From: JADLHS01 sp964594985
GTDB lineage: Bacteria; Verrucomicrobiota; Verrucomicrobiia; Limisphaerales; JADLHS01
NCBI GenBank assembly: GCA_964594985.1
Contig: CAZQNQ010000007.1
Coordinates: 62,001-126,000 of the forward strand
DNA: 64,000 bases
Reading direction: 5' to 3'
In this document: positions 52,408-60,130 of the stretch, piece by piece
Position numbering within the stretch: position 1 is the stretch's first letter
How the letters are laid out: each line of letters begins with the position of its first letter
Notes under the pieces: model-generated
What the model saw: the letters and a program-made list of their open reading frames with translations, nothing else
What the model was told of the DNA's origin: nothing
The model's database searches: none
Translations under genes and position numbers: made by a program

Positions 52408-52550
52408 CTCACGCAAAGAGCGCAAAGGACGCAAAGCGGATTGGAATTTTCATGGTGACGAGCAACACACCAGAACGGGGGAAACGTTCTGGACCCCAAC
52501 AACATCAAGGCTGGATTTGCCTTCGCGCCCTTCGCGTCCTCTGCGTGAGT
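52408..52550. repeat. Word-repeat inverted element (GCAAAG words) before the prepilin peptidase gene
   Basis: CTCACGCAAAGAGCGCAAAG (from 52408) and CGCGTCCTCTGCGTGAG (to about 52549) form an imperfect inverted repeat; the words match those at 29818-29889. Confidence 0.7.
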
Positions 52551-52611
52551 ATCCCGCTGCATCGTTCCGGCTTAGACTTCAGACTTTCCCCCCGTTCCAC
52601 GAAAGGCCGCC

Positions 52612-53751
52612 ATGTTTGAACCTGTGTTCAGTCCCGAAGTCTGGGCGCGGGTGCCGTTCCATTTCTGGTCCACGGTGTTCTTTGTGTTCGGCAGCATGGT
52701 GGGCAGCTTTCTCAATGTCTGCATCCACCGGATGCCGCTGGGGTTGAGCGTGGTGTCGCCGCCGTCGCATTGTCCGCACTGCAAGTATTCCATCCCGTGG
52801 TATCTCAACATGCCCTTGTTCACGTGGCTGTTGTTACGGGGCAAATGCAAAAACTGCCGCGCTCCGATCTCCGTGCGTTACTTCCTCGTCGAACTGCTGA
52901 CGGCGGCGTTGTTCCTCGGTTGTTGGCTGGCGTATGGCAAAACTTCTGCCTGGCTGGCATTGACGTATTCACTGCTGTTGGCGGGCATGGTTGCGGCGAC
53001 GTTCATTGATTTCGAGCATTACATCATCCCGGACGAAATCACCATCGGCGGCACCGTGGTGGGCGTCTTGTTGTCGCTCTGTCCGCAGTTGCACGGCCAG
53101 CCGACGATCTGGAAAGGGCTGTGGCAGGGATTGCTCGGGGCGGGCGTCGGCTGGCTGTTGATCTACGCCATCGTGCGGCTGGGGAAATTGATGTTCGGTC
53201 GCCAGCGCGTGCAACTGCCGGTGGATGCGAAGATCGTTTTCTCCGAGACGGCGGTCCATCTGCCGGACAAGGACATTCCTTATGAGGAATTGTTTTATCG
53301 CGAGTCCGATGAGATTGTCATTCACGCGAAAACAATTGAACTGGTGGATCGCGGTTACGCGAACATCACCGTGCGGCTTTCACCGAAACGGCTCCGGATC
53401 GGGGACGAGGAATTGAATCCCGAAACCGTTCCGCACATGGAAGCGGTGGGGACGGAGATCATCCTGCCGCGCGAAGCGATGGGCTTCGGCGATGTGAAAT
53501 TCATGGCGGCCATTGGCGCGTTCCTCGGCTGGCAGGCGACGGTGTTTGCGTTGGTGGTCAGCTCGTTCCTTGGCTCGATCGTGGGGATCATCGGCATCAT
53601 GACCCAGGGCCGGGAGCGGTTTGCGCGGATTCCGTATGGCCCGTATATCGCGGCGGCGGCGGTCATCTGGATTTTTCTTTCCTCGGCGGCTCAACAGGAG
53701 GTGAAGCAGATCCTGTCCGTGTTCAACTTCTTTGCTTTGCCCGGCCCATAA
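52612..53751 (+). CDS. pilD: Type IV prepilin peptidase with a large insert
   Basis: The 379-residue protein has the SVVSPPSHCPHCKYSIPWY (Cys54, Cys57) and KCKNCRAPIS (Cys79, Cys82) zinc module, and the two catalytic aspartates in TFIDFEHYIIPDE (Asp133) and GFGDVKFMAA (Asp294). About 90 residues (197-287; beta-rich, with AKIVFSETAVHLPDKDIPYEE) are inserted between membrane segments, which the usual family does not have. It cleaves and methylates prepilins and pseudopilins. No pilus genes are near. Confidence 0.93.
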   Translation: MFEPVFSPEVWARVPFHFWSTVFFVFGSMVGSFLNVCIHRMPLGLSVVSPPSHCPHCKYSIPWYLNMPLFTWLLLRGKCKNCRAPISVRYFLVELLTAALFLGCWLAYGKTSAWLALTYSLLLAGMVAATFIDFEHYIIPDEITIGGTVVGVLLSLCPQLHGQPTIWKGLWQGLLGAGVGWLLIYAIVRLGKLMFGRQRVQLPVDAKIVFSETAVHLPDKDIPYEELFYRESDEIVIHAKTIELVDRGYANITVRLSPKRLRIGDEELNPETVPHMEAVGTEIILPREAMGFGDVKFMAAIGAFLGWQATVFALVVSSFLGSIVGIIGIMTQGRERFARIPYGPYIAAAAVIWIFLSSAAQQEVKQILSVFNFFALPGP

Positions 53752-53878
53752 ATGGCCGGAAAAAATCTTGCGCCGGTGCGCCGGGTTGACTACTGTTTCG
53801 CCCCTTGCTGAACACGCGAGCAGGCGTTCCGAACCGGTTGGATAACCCCGTCAGGATGCAGTTCGCGCTGGAATTTGT

Positions 53879-53954
53879 GGGTTGGTAGCTCAGTTGGTAG
53901 AGCAGTGCCCTTTTAAGGCATTGGTCCGGGGTTCGAGTCCCCGCCAACCCACCA
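53879..53954 (+). tRNA. tRNA-Lys(UUU)
   Basis: A 76-base cloverleaf: acceptor GGGTTGG with CCAACCC, D arm GCTC/GAGC, anticodon loop CTTTTAA with anticodon TTT, T arm CGGGG-TTCGAGT-CCCCG and encoded CCA. The D-loop-to-3' half recurs at 54235-54299. Confidence 0.97.
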
Positions 53955-53978
53955 CTTTTAATCTTCACCATTGCTCTT

Positions 53979-54239
53979 ATGGCTTGGGTTTACATCCTGC
54001 GCGGCAGCTCCGGTCGCCATTGCATCGGTTCAACGAATGATTTGCGGCGGTGTTTGGAGGAACATCGGCGTGGGGGAACGCATGCAACCCAACGGTTGGG
54101 CGCGGAGTTGAAACTGGTGATCAGCCTGGAGGTGGGAACATTGGCGGAAGCGCGGAAACTGGAGCTGGTGTTGAAACGAAAGAAAAACCCGCGCCTGGCC
54201 ATTCTGCTGTTGCAAACCCGTCAAACCTTCGCCTGTTAG
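53979..54239 (+). CDS. GIY-YIG endonuclease between tRNA-Lys and its partial copy
   Basis: The 86-residue protein is a single GIY-YIG domain (UPF0213/URI type): WVYILRGSSGRHCIGSTNDL holds the VYI and CIG motifs, with Cys in place of the usual second Tyr. The catalytic Arg lies in DLRRCLEEH, and the Glu/Lys helix in EARKLELVLKRKKNPRL. It is a metal-dependent nuclease that nicks or cuts DNA. It starts 24 bases after tRNA-Lys and its stop codon falls inside a copy of the tRNA 3' half, as expected for a small element inserted in or beside a tRNA gene. Alternatively it is a host repair or maintenance gene. Confidence 0.9.
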   Translation: MAWVYILRGSSGRHCIGSTNDLRRCLEEHRRGGTHATQRLGAELKLVISLEVGTLAEARKLELVLKRKKNPRLAILLLQTRQTFAC

Positions 54240-54299
54240 AGCAGCCCCGAAAGCCTTCGGGGTTGGTCCGGGGTTCGAGTTCCCGCCAACCCACCACTT
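54235..54299 (+). pseudogene. 3'-half copy of tRNA-Lys downstream of the GIY-YIG gene
   Basis: TTGGTCCGGGGTTCGAGT followed by tCCCGCCAACCCACCACTT matches the tRNA-Lys T arm, acceptor 3' strand, CCA and following ACTT with one substitution. Upstream, GTTAGAGCAG resembles the D arm GGTAGAGCAG. The anticodon arm differs: CCCCGAA and TTCGGGG form a 7-bp stem with a 4-base loop, so there is no usable anticodon. The 5' acceptor strand is missing, so it cannot fold as a tRNA. Confidence 0.87.
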
Positions 54300-54316
54300 C
54301 TTTTCTTCCGACGGGT

Positions 54317-54904
54317 TTAGATTTGAAAGCTTGAGTCGCCCGGCTTGGCTGTGGCCGGACGCCGGCGCAGCAAGGTGTGATTCACCAAGGTCAGCAGATG
54401 CGACTGGTTCATGCGCTTGTGGAAGAACGCCGTCGCGCCCGAGTTCAAAGCGAGCCGGGTATTTGCGGCGGGATCACCAGCGGAGGTCATCACCACGGGA
54501 ATGTCCTTCATCGAATCGAAGCGTTGCATCCAGGAAATGACGCGAAAACCGTCCCACGGCACACCGGAGACATCCTGCGGCAGGTTCACGTCCAGGACGA
54601 GCAGGTTGGGATGCTGCTTGCGGGCGATTTCAATCGCTTCGCAGCCATCCTTGGCCGTTATGACGGTAAAACCTTCATCCTCCAACTGGGTGCTGGCGAT
54701 TTTGAGGAACAATGGATCATCATCCACCACCAATACTGTTTGATTGCGCGCCGGCTTCTTGGCCGCGGCGGCAGATCCGGGCATGGTGACCGGGATTGGG
54801 GAGGCGGGAGCGGGTTTGGTGAAGATCCGCCGGAACCAGCTTGTCTGGCTTTCTTGGTCGGTGTGCGTTTTCATTTGTTCCTCACTCGAAATTGGTTTCA
54901 TCAA
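54317..54904 (-). CDS. Response regulator with a Pro/Ala-rich N-terminal extension
   Basis: The 195-residue protein has about 52 low-complexity residues, then a REC domain: VLVVDDDP (57-64), phospho-acceptor Asp105 in LLVLDVNLP, VVMTSAG and the Lys in FFHKRMN. No output domain is present. A start at Met11 (54874) is possible. No kinase is close; it may act by protein contact. Confidence 0.9.
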   Translation of the reverse strand: MMKPISSEEQMKTHTDQESQTSWFRRIFTKPAPASPIPVTMPGSAAAAKKPARNQTVLVVDDDPLFLKIASTQLEDEGFTVITAKDGCEAIEIARKQHPNLLVLDVNLPQDVSGVPWDGFRVISWMQRFDSMKDIPVVMTSAGDPAANTRLALNSGATAFFHKRMNQSHLLTLVNHTLLRRRPATAKPGDSSFQI

Positions 54905-55010
54905 CGAGGTCAGGATTCCATCGAAAGCGGTTTAGCACAATCCGGTGGGGGGTGGGAACAATGTCCCGGTAGAACCGCAGTGTGCTTACCGGGTTCGCCC
55001 CGGGAATCCC

Positions 55011-55931
55011 TTAAGGTGTCAAGACTCGCAGGCCGGCGGGGATGATTCCCAGTTGCGCCGGCAGATGGCCGGCCAGTTCGCCGTCCACTTCGAACCGCGT
55101 CGGCGTTTTGGCGAGCAGGCTGAAGGATGACCCGCGCAAGCGCACTACTCCTGCGGACGGTAATGTTTGGGTCAGCAACAGTCGTGAGCCACAGCGGGCC
55201 AGCACGCCCCAATTGACTTTTGGGAATACGCAAACCTCGAGCACCCCGCTGTCCAGCTTTGCTTCGGGAAAGACGCGGAAGTCACCGCCATACTTGCGTC
55301 CGTTGCCGACCAGCACCAGTTCGCCGGTCGCGCTGTGCGTGCCGTCGGTGACGGTGATCTTGGTTTGCGGCTCGCCGATAGCCTTCAATCCCGCGACCAC
55401 ATAGGCGAGCGGGCCGATCTTTTTCTTCACCGACCAGTCCACGAGTTCGATGGCGCGGGAATCCAATCCGGCGCCGGCCAGTTGGGCGAAGTAAATCTGC
55501 TCCCGCGTTTCCGCAGTGCCGGTGACAAAGTGGGGCAGATCAATCCGGCGCTCGCGACCTTGGCGCAGAATGGGCCAGGCCTTTTCCGGTTGCGTGGGCA
55601 GGCCCAGTTCGCGCGCGAAAACATTCACCGTCCCCAACGGCAGCACCCCAAGGCGGGCGCGTTGGAATCCTTCCGGCGCATCACCGATGCCGTTCAACAC
55701 TTCGTTCAATGTCCCGTCGCCGCCGGCGGCGATGATGGTGTCAAAGCCGTCCGCGACCGCTTGGGCGGCAAGCCGGCGGGCATCGCGCGGCGCGGCGGTT
55801 TGTTTGAGCACGGCTTCTTTGGCGATCTCGTCCAGGCCACGACGGAATCGTTCGGCCTTCTGGCCTTTGGCTGCCGGATTGAAGATGACGCATGCGCGCA
55901 CGCGCGACAGTTTTCGGAGCAAGCGCGGCAA
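55011..55931 (-). CDS. Diacylglycerol kinase-family lipid kinase
   Basis: The 306-residue protein has the DAGK catalytic loop AAGGDGTLNEVLNG (GGDGT at 70-74), the N-terminal VIFNPAAKG, PLGTVNVFARELGLP and a C-terminal beta-sandwich with FEVDGELAGHLP. It is of the soluble YegS/DgkB type and phosphorylates diacylglycerol or a related lipid. It is divergent from the hisA-like gene; 83 bases separate them. Confidence 0.93.
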   Translation of the reverse strand: MPRLLRKLSRVRACVIFNPAAKGQKAERFRRGLDEIAKEAVLKQTAAPRDARRLAAQAVADGFDTIIAAGGDGTLNEVLNGIGDAPEGFQRARLGVLPLGTVNVFARELGLPTQPEKAWPILRQGRERRIDLPHFVTGTAETREQIYFAQLAGAGLDSRAIELVDWSVKKKIGPLAYVVAGLKAIGEPQTKITVTDGTHSATGELVLVGNGRKYGGDFRVFPEAKLDSGVLEVCVFPKVNWGVLARCGSRLLLTQTLPSAGVVRLRGSSFSLLAKTPTRFEVDGELAGHLPAQLGIIPAGLRVLTP

Positions 55932-56014
55932 GTCGAGCAGAAAACCCGGATTGCGCCGGGCGGCGATGGATTTTGGAACTTGGAACGGACCGGTGGGAAC
56001 TCTAGTTTGCCGTC

Positions 56015-56770
56015 ATGTTTCGTCCGTGCATTGACCTGCGCAACGGCAAGGTCGTCCAGATCGTCGGCGGCACGCTGAGTGATGACTCGGCGATTGTCCG
56101 CACGAACTTTGTGTCCGAGCGGCCAGCCGCATGGTTCGCGGAACTCTACAAACGCGATGGGCTTACCGGCGGCCACGTCATCATGCTGGGACCGGGAAAC
56201 GACTCTGCGGCGCGTTCCGCGCTGGCGGCGTATCCGGGTGGATTACAGCTCGGTGGCGGGGTGAATGCGGACAACGCGCGGCACTGGCTCGATGCTGGAG
56301 CGTCGCACGTTATTGTCACGAGTTGGGTGTTTCGCGAGGGCCAGGTGGATTGGGCGCGACTGGCCGAACTTGTGAAGCTCATTGGCAAGGATCGCCTCGT
56401 ACTCGACCTAAGTTGCCGCATTCGCGCCGGCCAATACTTCGTTGTCACCGATCGCTGGCAAAAGTTCACCGACGTGATTTTATCTGCCGCCACGCTGGAG
56501 AAGTTCGCGGCGTCCTGCGCGGAATTTTTGATTCACGCCGTGGATGTGGAAGGGCTGTGTCGTGGCATTGACGGCGAACTGGTCTCCAAGCTCGGCCAAT
56601 GGTCGCCCATCCCCGTCACCTACGCGGGCGGCGCGAATTCTCTCACCGATCTGGAAACCGTGGCGCGGTTAGGACAGGGGAAAGTGCACCTGACCATCGG
56701 TTCGGCGCTGGACATCTTCGGCGGCCAAGGCGTGCGCTATGCGGATGCGGTGGCGTTCAATCGGCGATAG
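56015..56770 (+). CDS. hisA: Phosphoribosyl-formimino-AICAR isomerase (HisA) of the eukaryotic type
   Basis: The 251-residue protein begins MFRPCIDLRNGKVVQIVGGT, the signature of eukaryotic His6/HISN3, and has LQLGGGVNADNARHWLDAGA, LVLDLSCRIR, FLIHAVDVEGLCRGID and VTYAGGANSLTDLETV. Asp7 and the later Asp of the DVEGL stretch fit the acid/base pair. Standard bacterial HisA has a different N-terminus (IPAIDLxxGxxVRL), so this belongs to the less common eukaryote-like branch. No other his genes are adjacent, so it is not in a histidine operon. Confidence 0.92.
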   Translation: MFRPCIDLRNGKVVQIVGGTLSDDSAIVRTNFVSERPAAWFAELYKRDGLTGGHVIMLGPGNDSAARSALAAYPGGLQLGGGVNADNARHWLDAGASHVIVTSWVFREGQVDWARLAELVKLIGKDRLVLDLSCRIRAGQYFVVTDRWQKFTDVILSAATLEKFAASCAEFLIHAVDVEGLCRGIDGELVSKLGQWSPIPVTYAGGANSLTDLETVARLGQGKVHLTIGSALDIFGGQGVRYADAVAFNRR

Positions 56771-56778
56771 TCGCGGCG

Positions 56779-58716
56779 TCAGGGAACTTTTTGCACACGA
56801 TAGAACATCTTCGAGGCGGACATCGGCAGGTTCGAGACGGTGGCCAGGATGTTGGTTTGGGGCAAAGTTGTGCGAAGGGCCGGCGCGCTCGTGGGGGTTA
56901 TCGCGGTCACATACGTCCAGTTGACCAGATTGGTGGAACTGAGGATTTCGTAGAGTTCATAAGCTTGCGCGGGGAACTGGAGTGAATTTCCATTGTAGCT
57001 ATTGATTCGCAAAGCTGAATTGATGTCCTTCGGATTTGTTCCCATTCGATATTCCTGCAAATTGGTGAAGCCGTCGCCATCCGCGTCGTTCGTGGCGAGA
57101 GACAGATTGGTGGCGGCGGGGGTGGTGCTGCCAAAATAATTGATCATCCAATAATTCGGCAGGCCGTCGGGAGTGGCGACCCCGTCGCGACTGAGGGAGA
57201 TGACCCGGGTCAATGTATAAGGCGAGGCATTCGTGCCGTCGGACATGCGGACGTAGATCACCCGATAAAAGGAATACGAACTGCCGGAATCAATTTGGGG
57301 ATCGAGTCTTTCGGTATCGCTGAAGTTTCCGACCGGCGCACTGTATTTGAGAACATTGCCAACGAGGGCAAAAGTGCCGGCGCTGCCGGATTCGCTATTC
57401 GTGATGATGGTCAATGCAGTCGTCTGTAAGTCATAGCCACGAATCTCCACCTCATTGATGCCGCTCAGATTAAGGGCGGACGATGCCGTCGTGGCATCAA
57501 TGACGCGATGTTGCGGGAACGGATTAGGGATAAACGGCACGGTATTGGATGGATAGCATTGGCGGATGATGGGTGGATCATACGTGCCCAAGGTCGCGCC
57601 GCGTCCGTCGGCATGGGCTTGATAATACATGATGGAATTGAGCAGCACCGGATCCGCGGTGCTCACTTCGCTGGAATGCGCCAGGTTCAAGGCGTGACCG
57701 ACTTCGTGACAGAGCACTTCCGCGAAGGTGGCGGGATTTTGCATCGAGGCATTGCCCGCCTCGAGCACGACGTAGCCATAAGTGCTCTGGCGAAATTCAT
57801 TGCCGGCCACGTTGCCGCCAATGTCCCAACCAGCGGGAGATGGGCGGGTCGAAGCGTTGCGTCCGCCGATGCCCAACACGTTTGCGGAGTTGATACTGCC
57901 GTAGTTGTCGTGAAGCTGAATGCGCAGCTTCTCATCGGGCGTGGTGATGGTGTCCGCGGCTTGGCCGAATCCGCCGATGCTTTCAATCTTGAACTTCAGG
58001 CTGGTGACCGCGGCCCAGGCGTTGAGCGCCTGAACAACGGCATTCGTCGCCTGCGCCAGCGTCATGCCCGCCGGCAGGCTGTCCGCATCAATCAGAACCG
58101 GAATCGGCTCGCCGCGATCGGGTTGAAGGAAGCGAGAGTTGATGCCGCCCAGCATCCCGGTGGTCAACGCCGACATGGTGATTGCCTCCCCAGCTTGATC
58201 TGTTACATCAGCAACTGTGTCAAACGTGCTGGCGGCGATGATGGCGCGGGTCTCGGTCAAAATTTTCTGTCCGGGCGATTCGTACCCGCCGGCGGTGGAG
58301 TTGGTCGCATTGATCAGGTGAATGGCGCTGGCGTGACCCTGGGTGCATTCCAGCTTTCCCTTGCTGTTCCGTCTGGCGAACAAAAGATATTCGCCGTTGC
58401 TGATCAACTTGGGCGAAAGGCCAAACAATTCTTCATCGCTTCCCACCTGGCCGCCGCGATGTTCCACGGCCACGACGCTGGGAAAACTGCCCTTCAAGGC
58501 CTCATTCACGCGGAGCGAAGTGCGGGTGTAAATCAAACCATCCACCCCGCGGGCGGTTGTGATTCCGACTACTTGGCCCCGGAACACAACGTCAGAACCG
58601 GCGATCTGTTCCGCCGTGCTGAGCGGCAGGATGGATGAGCCGCTCACGATGGTTGGCAGTGTTAATGCCAATGCAAGGATGACAGCCAGGGTGGCGAAGC
58701 GGGGAAGCGTCTTCAT
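56779..58716 (-). CDS. Exported metzincin (matrixin-like) metalloprotease
   Basis: The 645-residue protein has a signal peptide (to about residue 26), the zinc motif CHEVGHALNLAHSSE (His337, Glu338, His341, His347) and a Met-turn SIMYY. Later come a beta-rich region, a calcium-type motif (NDADGDGFTNLQEYRMGTNP) and a C-terminal module (YELYEILSSTNLVNWTYV) that ends in MFYRVQKVP. It degrades extracellular proteins. The 3' end faces hisA with 8 bases between. Confidence 0.9.
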   Translation of the reverse strand: MKTLPRFATLAVILALALTLPTIVSGSSILPLSTAEQIAGSDVVFRGQVVGITTARGVDGLIYTRTSLRVNEALKGSFPSVVAVEHRGGQVGSDEELFGLSPKLISNGEYLLFARRNSKGKLECTQGHASAIHLINATNSTAGGYESPGQKILTETRAIIAASTFDTVADVTDQAGEAITMSALTTGMLGGINSRFLQPDRGEPIPVLIDADSLPAGMTLAQATNAVVQALNAWAAVTSLKFKIESIGGFGQAADTITTPDEKLRIQLHDNYGSINSANVLGIGGRNASTRPSPAGWDIGGNVAGNEFRQSTYGYVVLEAGNASMQNPATFAEVLCHEVGHALNLAHSSEVSTADPVLLNSIMYYQAHADGRGATLGTYDPPIIRQCYPSNTVPFIPNPFPQHRVIDATTASSALNLSGINEVEIRGYDLQTTALTIITNSESGSAGTFALVGNVLKYSAPVGNFSDTERLDPQIDSGSSYSFYRVIYVRMSDGTNASPYTLTRVISLSRDGVATPDGLPNYWMINYFGSTTPAATNLSLATNDADGDGFTNLQEYRMGTNPKDINSALRINSYNGNSLQFPAQAYELYEILSSTNLVNWTYVTAITPTSAPALRTTLPQTNILATVSNLPMSASKMFYRVQKVP

Positions 58717-58805
58717 TCAATTGATCCAGATGGTCGAAGTTTTTGTTTGATTAGCTTGGCAAAGTATTGGCAAGGGGCGGGATGATTGCAATCGTGCAGC
58801 GCGAT

Positions 58806-59285
58806 TCAAGCATTGTGCGGCGCGAACAAATCCGGCAGCGCCATTTGGAATTCCGGCAGCAATTTTTCCGTGAGCACATCCCGGGTTGCCAGGATTTCCT
58901 GCAGGCGCAGGCCGTACGTGGTGGCGAAGTACACCTCGATGTTGTCGTAGCGCGGGTCCACCATCCACAATCGCGGCACGCGCGCGGCCTCATAGACCTC
59001 CTTCTTGAAGACCGTGTCTGTCTTGTGATCCTCTGAACTCACCACTTCCACCGCGAGCCAAAGCTTGTCGTTGGCTGCGGTCAGCAAGGCGAGGTCGGGG
59101 CGGAATTCGTTTCCACTCCCGAGCGAGACGTTATCGCGGATCTCCAGCAGCTTGGTGCTGGCAAAGTTGGCCACGCCTGCCTGCAAGGCGGCGTGCAGGC
59201 GCGCACAGATGATTTCGTGACGGGGGCCGGGCGGCAGGCGCAGGGTTTTCTCACCTTGGATGATTTCTTCGTACGGCTCGCTCAT
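58806..59285 (-). CDS. Uma2-family (DUF820) PD-(D/E)XK-like protein
   Basis: The 159-residue protein has the Uma2 pattern GPRHEIICARLHAAL, NEFRPDLALLTA with the active-site Asp, and KLWLAVEVVSSED with the ExV-type Glu, then KKEVYEAARVPRLWMVDP. These are restriction-endonuclease-fold proteins common in cyanobacteria and other phyla; some are found with mobile elements, but their function is not settled. The ATG at 59285 was chosen over an open frame to 59366. Confidence 0.88.
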   Translation of the reverse strand: MSEPYEEIIQGEKTLRLPPGPRHEIICARLHAALQAGVANFASTKLLEIRDNVSLGSGNEFRPDLALLTAANDKLWLAVEVVSSEDHKTDTVFKKEVYEAARVPRLWMVDPRYDNIEVYFATTYGLRLQEILATRDVLTEKLLPEFQMALPDLFAPHNA

Positions 59286-59470
59286 GATGGCGCGGTAGCT
59301 TACGCAAGAACCGGCCCGGGAGCGAGCGCTTGTTCGTGCGACCGGTTCTGCCGCGCCTTCGGCCAAATACCGGGAGTCTGCAGTTGACGACGCGCCCGGC
59401 TGAGGGTTTCATGGGCCGCACTATGAGCATTTGCAAATGCCGTCGCTCCACAATGTTGCCGAGGCAGGGA

Positions 59471-60130
59471 ATGCGGACGCGACTGGGTCTGTTGGTTGCG
59501 TTGCTTTTGGCCACCGCGAATCTTCCCGCCGCCATCACTTTGAACGATCCCGTGTCGCGCGAGGGATACGTCACGATGCTGTTGATCAACGAGGTGCCGT
59601 TTCCCGGTGAGGGGCGTTACATTAGCGTGGCCGATTCCAAGGCGGGCATGTTGCAAATCCTCTGGGTGCTGCACAACCGCCTGGCCCCGCCGCCCAAAGG
59701 TTACACCCAACGCCAGATCGCCATGGTTTCCACGAAGGACATCATTGACATCATGGGCGCTGGCGGCGTGCGCGGTCAGGTGGACGGCTTCTACCGGGCC
59801 GCGGACGGAACCCCAACCACGACGGCGCGCGTCCAGGAACGGCTGGCGAATCTGATGCGCATGGCCAACACCGGGGCGCCGGGAAAATTCGCCGATCTCA
59901 TCAGCTACGCCAAACACCTGGGCGAAGCTTACTTTTCCGATGGGCCGGACGGCGCGAATCTCTTCGCCGAACTTCGGAAGATTGACGGGATCAAAGTCAC
60001 CGGCAGCGCCTATTCGTGGATGACGGATGAAGCCCGGTTTGCGCCGGGCGGAAATTATGTTCGCATCCCGGACTCCTATCGCGGTGGTCTGGGCGGGAAC
60101 CGCTTTTTTACTCTGAGGGTACTTCGATGA
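59471..60130 (+). CDS. Exported protein of unknown function, first of a coupled pair
   Basis: The 219-residue protein has a signal peptide (MRTRLGLLVALLLATANLPA) and no recognised domain. It contains IDIMGAGGVRGQVDGFYRAADG and YSWMTDEARFAPGGNYVRIPD. It overlaps the following lipoprotein gene by ATGA (60127-60130), so the two are coupled. It has no homologue that I can name. The ATG at 59471 was chosen because it gives a clean signal. Confidence 0.7.
   Translation: MRTRLGLLVALLLATANLPAAITLNDPVSREGYVTMLLINEVPFPGEGRYISVADSKAGMLQILWVLHNRLAPPPKGYTQRQIAMVSTKDIIDIMGAGGVRGQVDGFYRAADGTPTTTARVQERLANLMRMANTGAPGKFADLISYAKHLGEAYFSDGPDGANLFAELRKIDGIKVTGSAYSWMTDEARFAPGGNYVRIPDSYRGGLGGNRFFTLRVLR

Noticed and set aside
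21372..52550. Word-repeat tracts considered as CRISPR or tandem-repeat arrays
   Set aside because: The words are 6-8 bases, degenerate and arranged as inverted pairs; there are no 25-40-base repeats with regular spacers and no cas genes.
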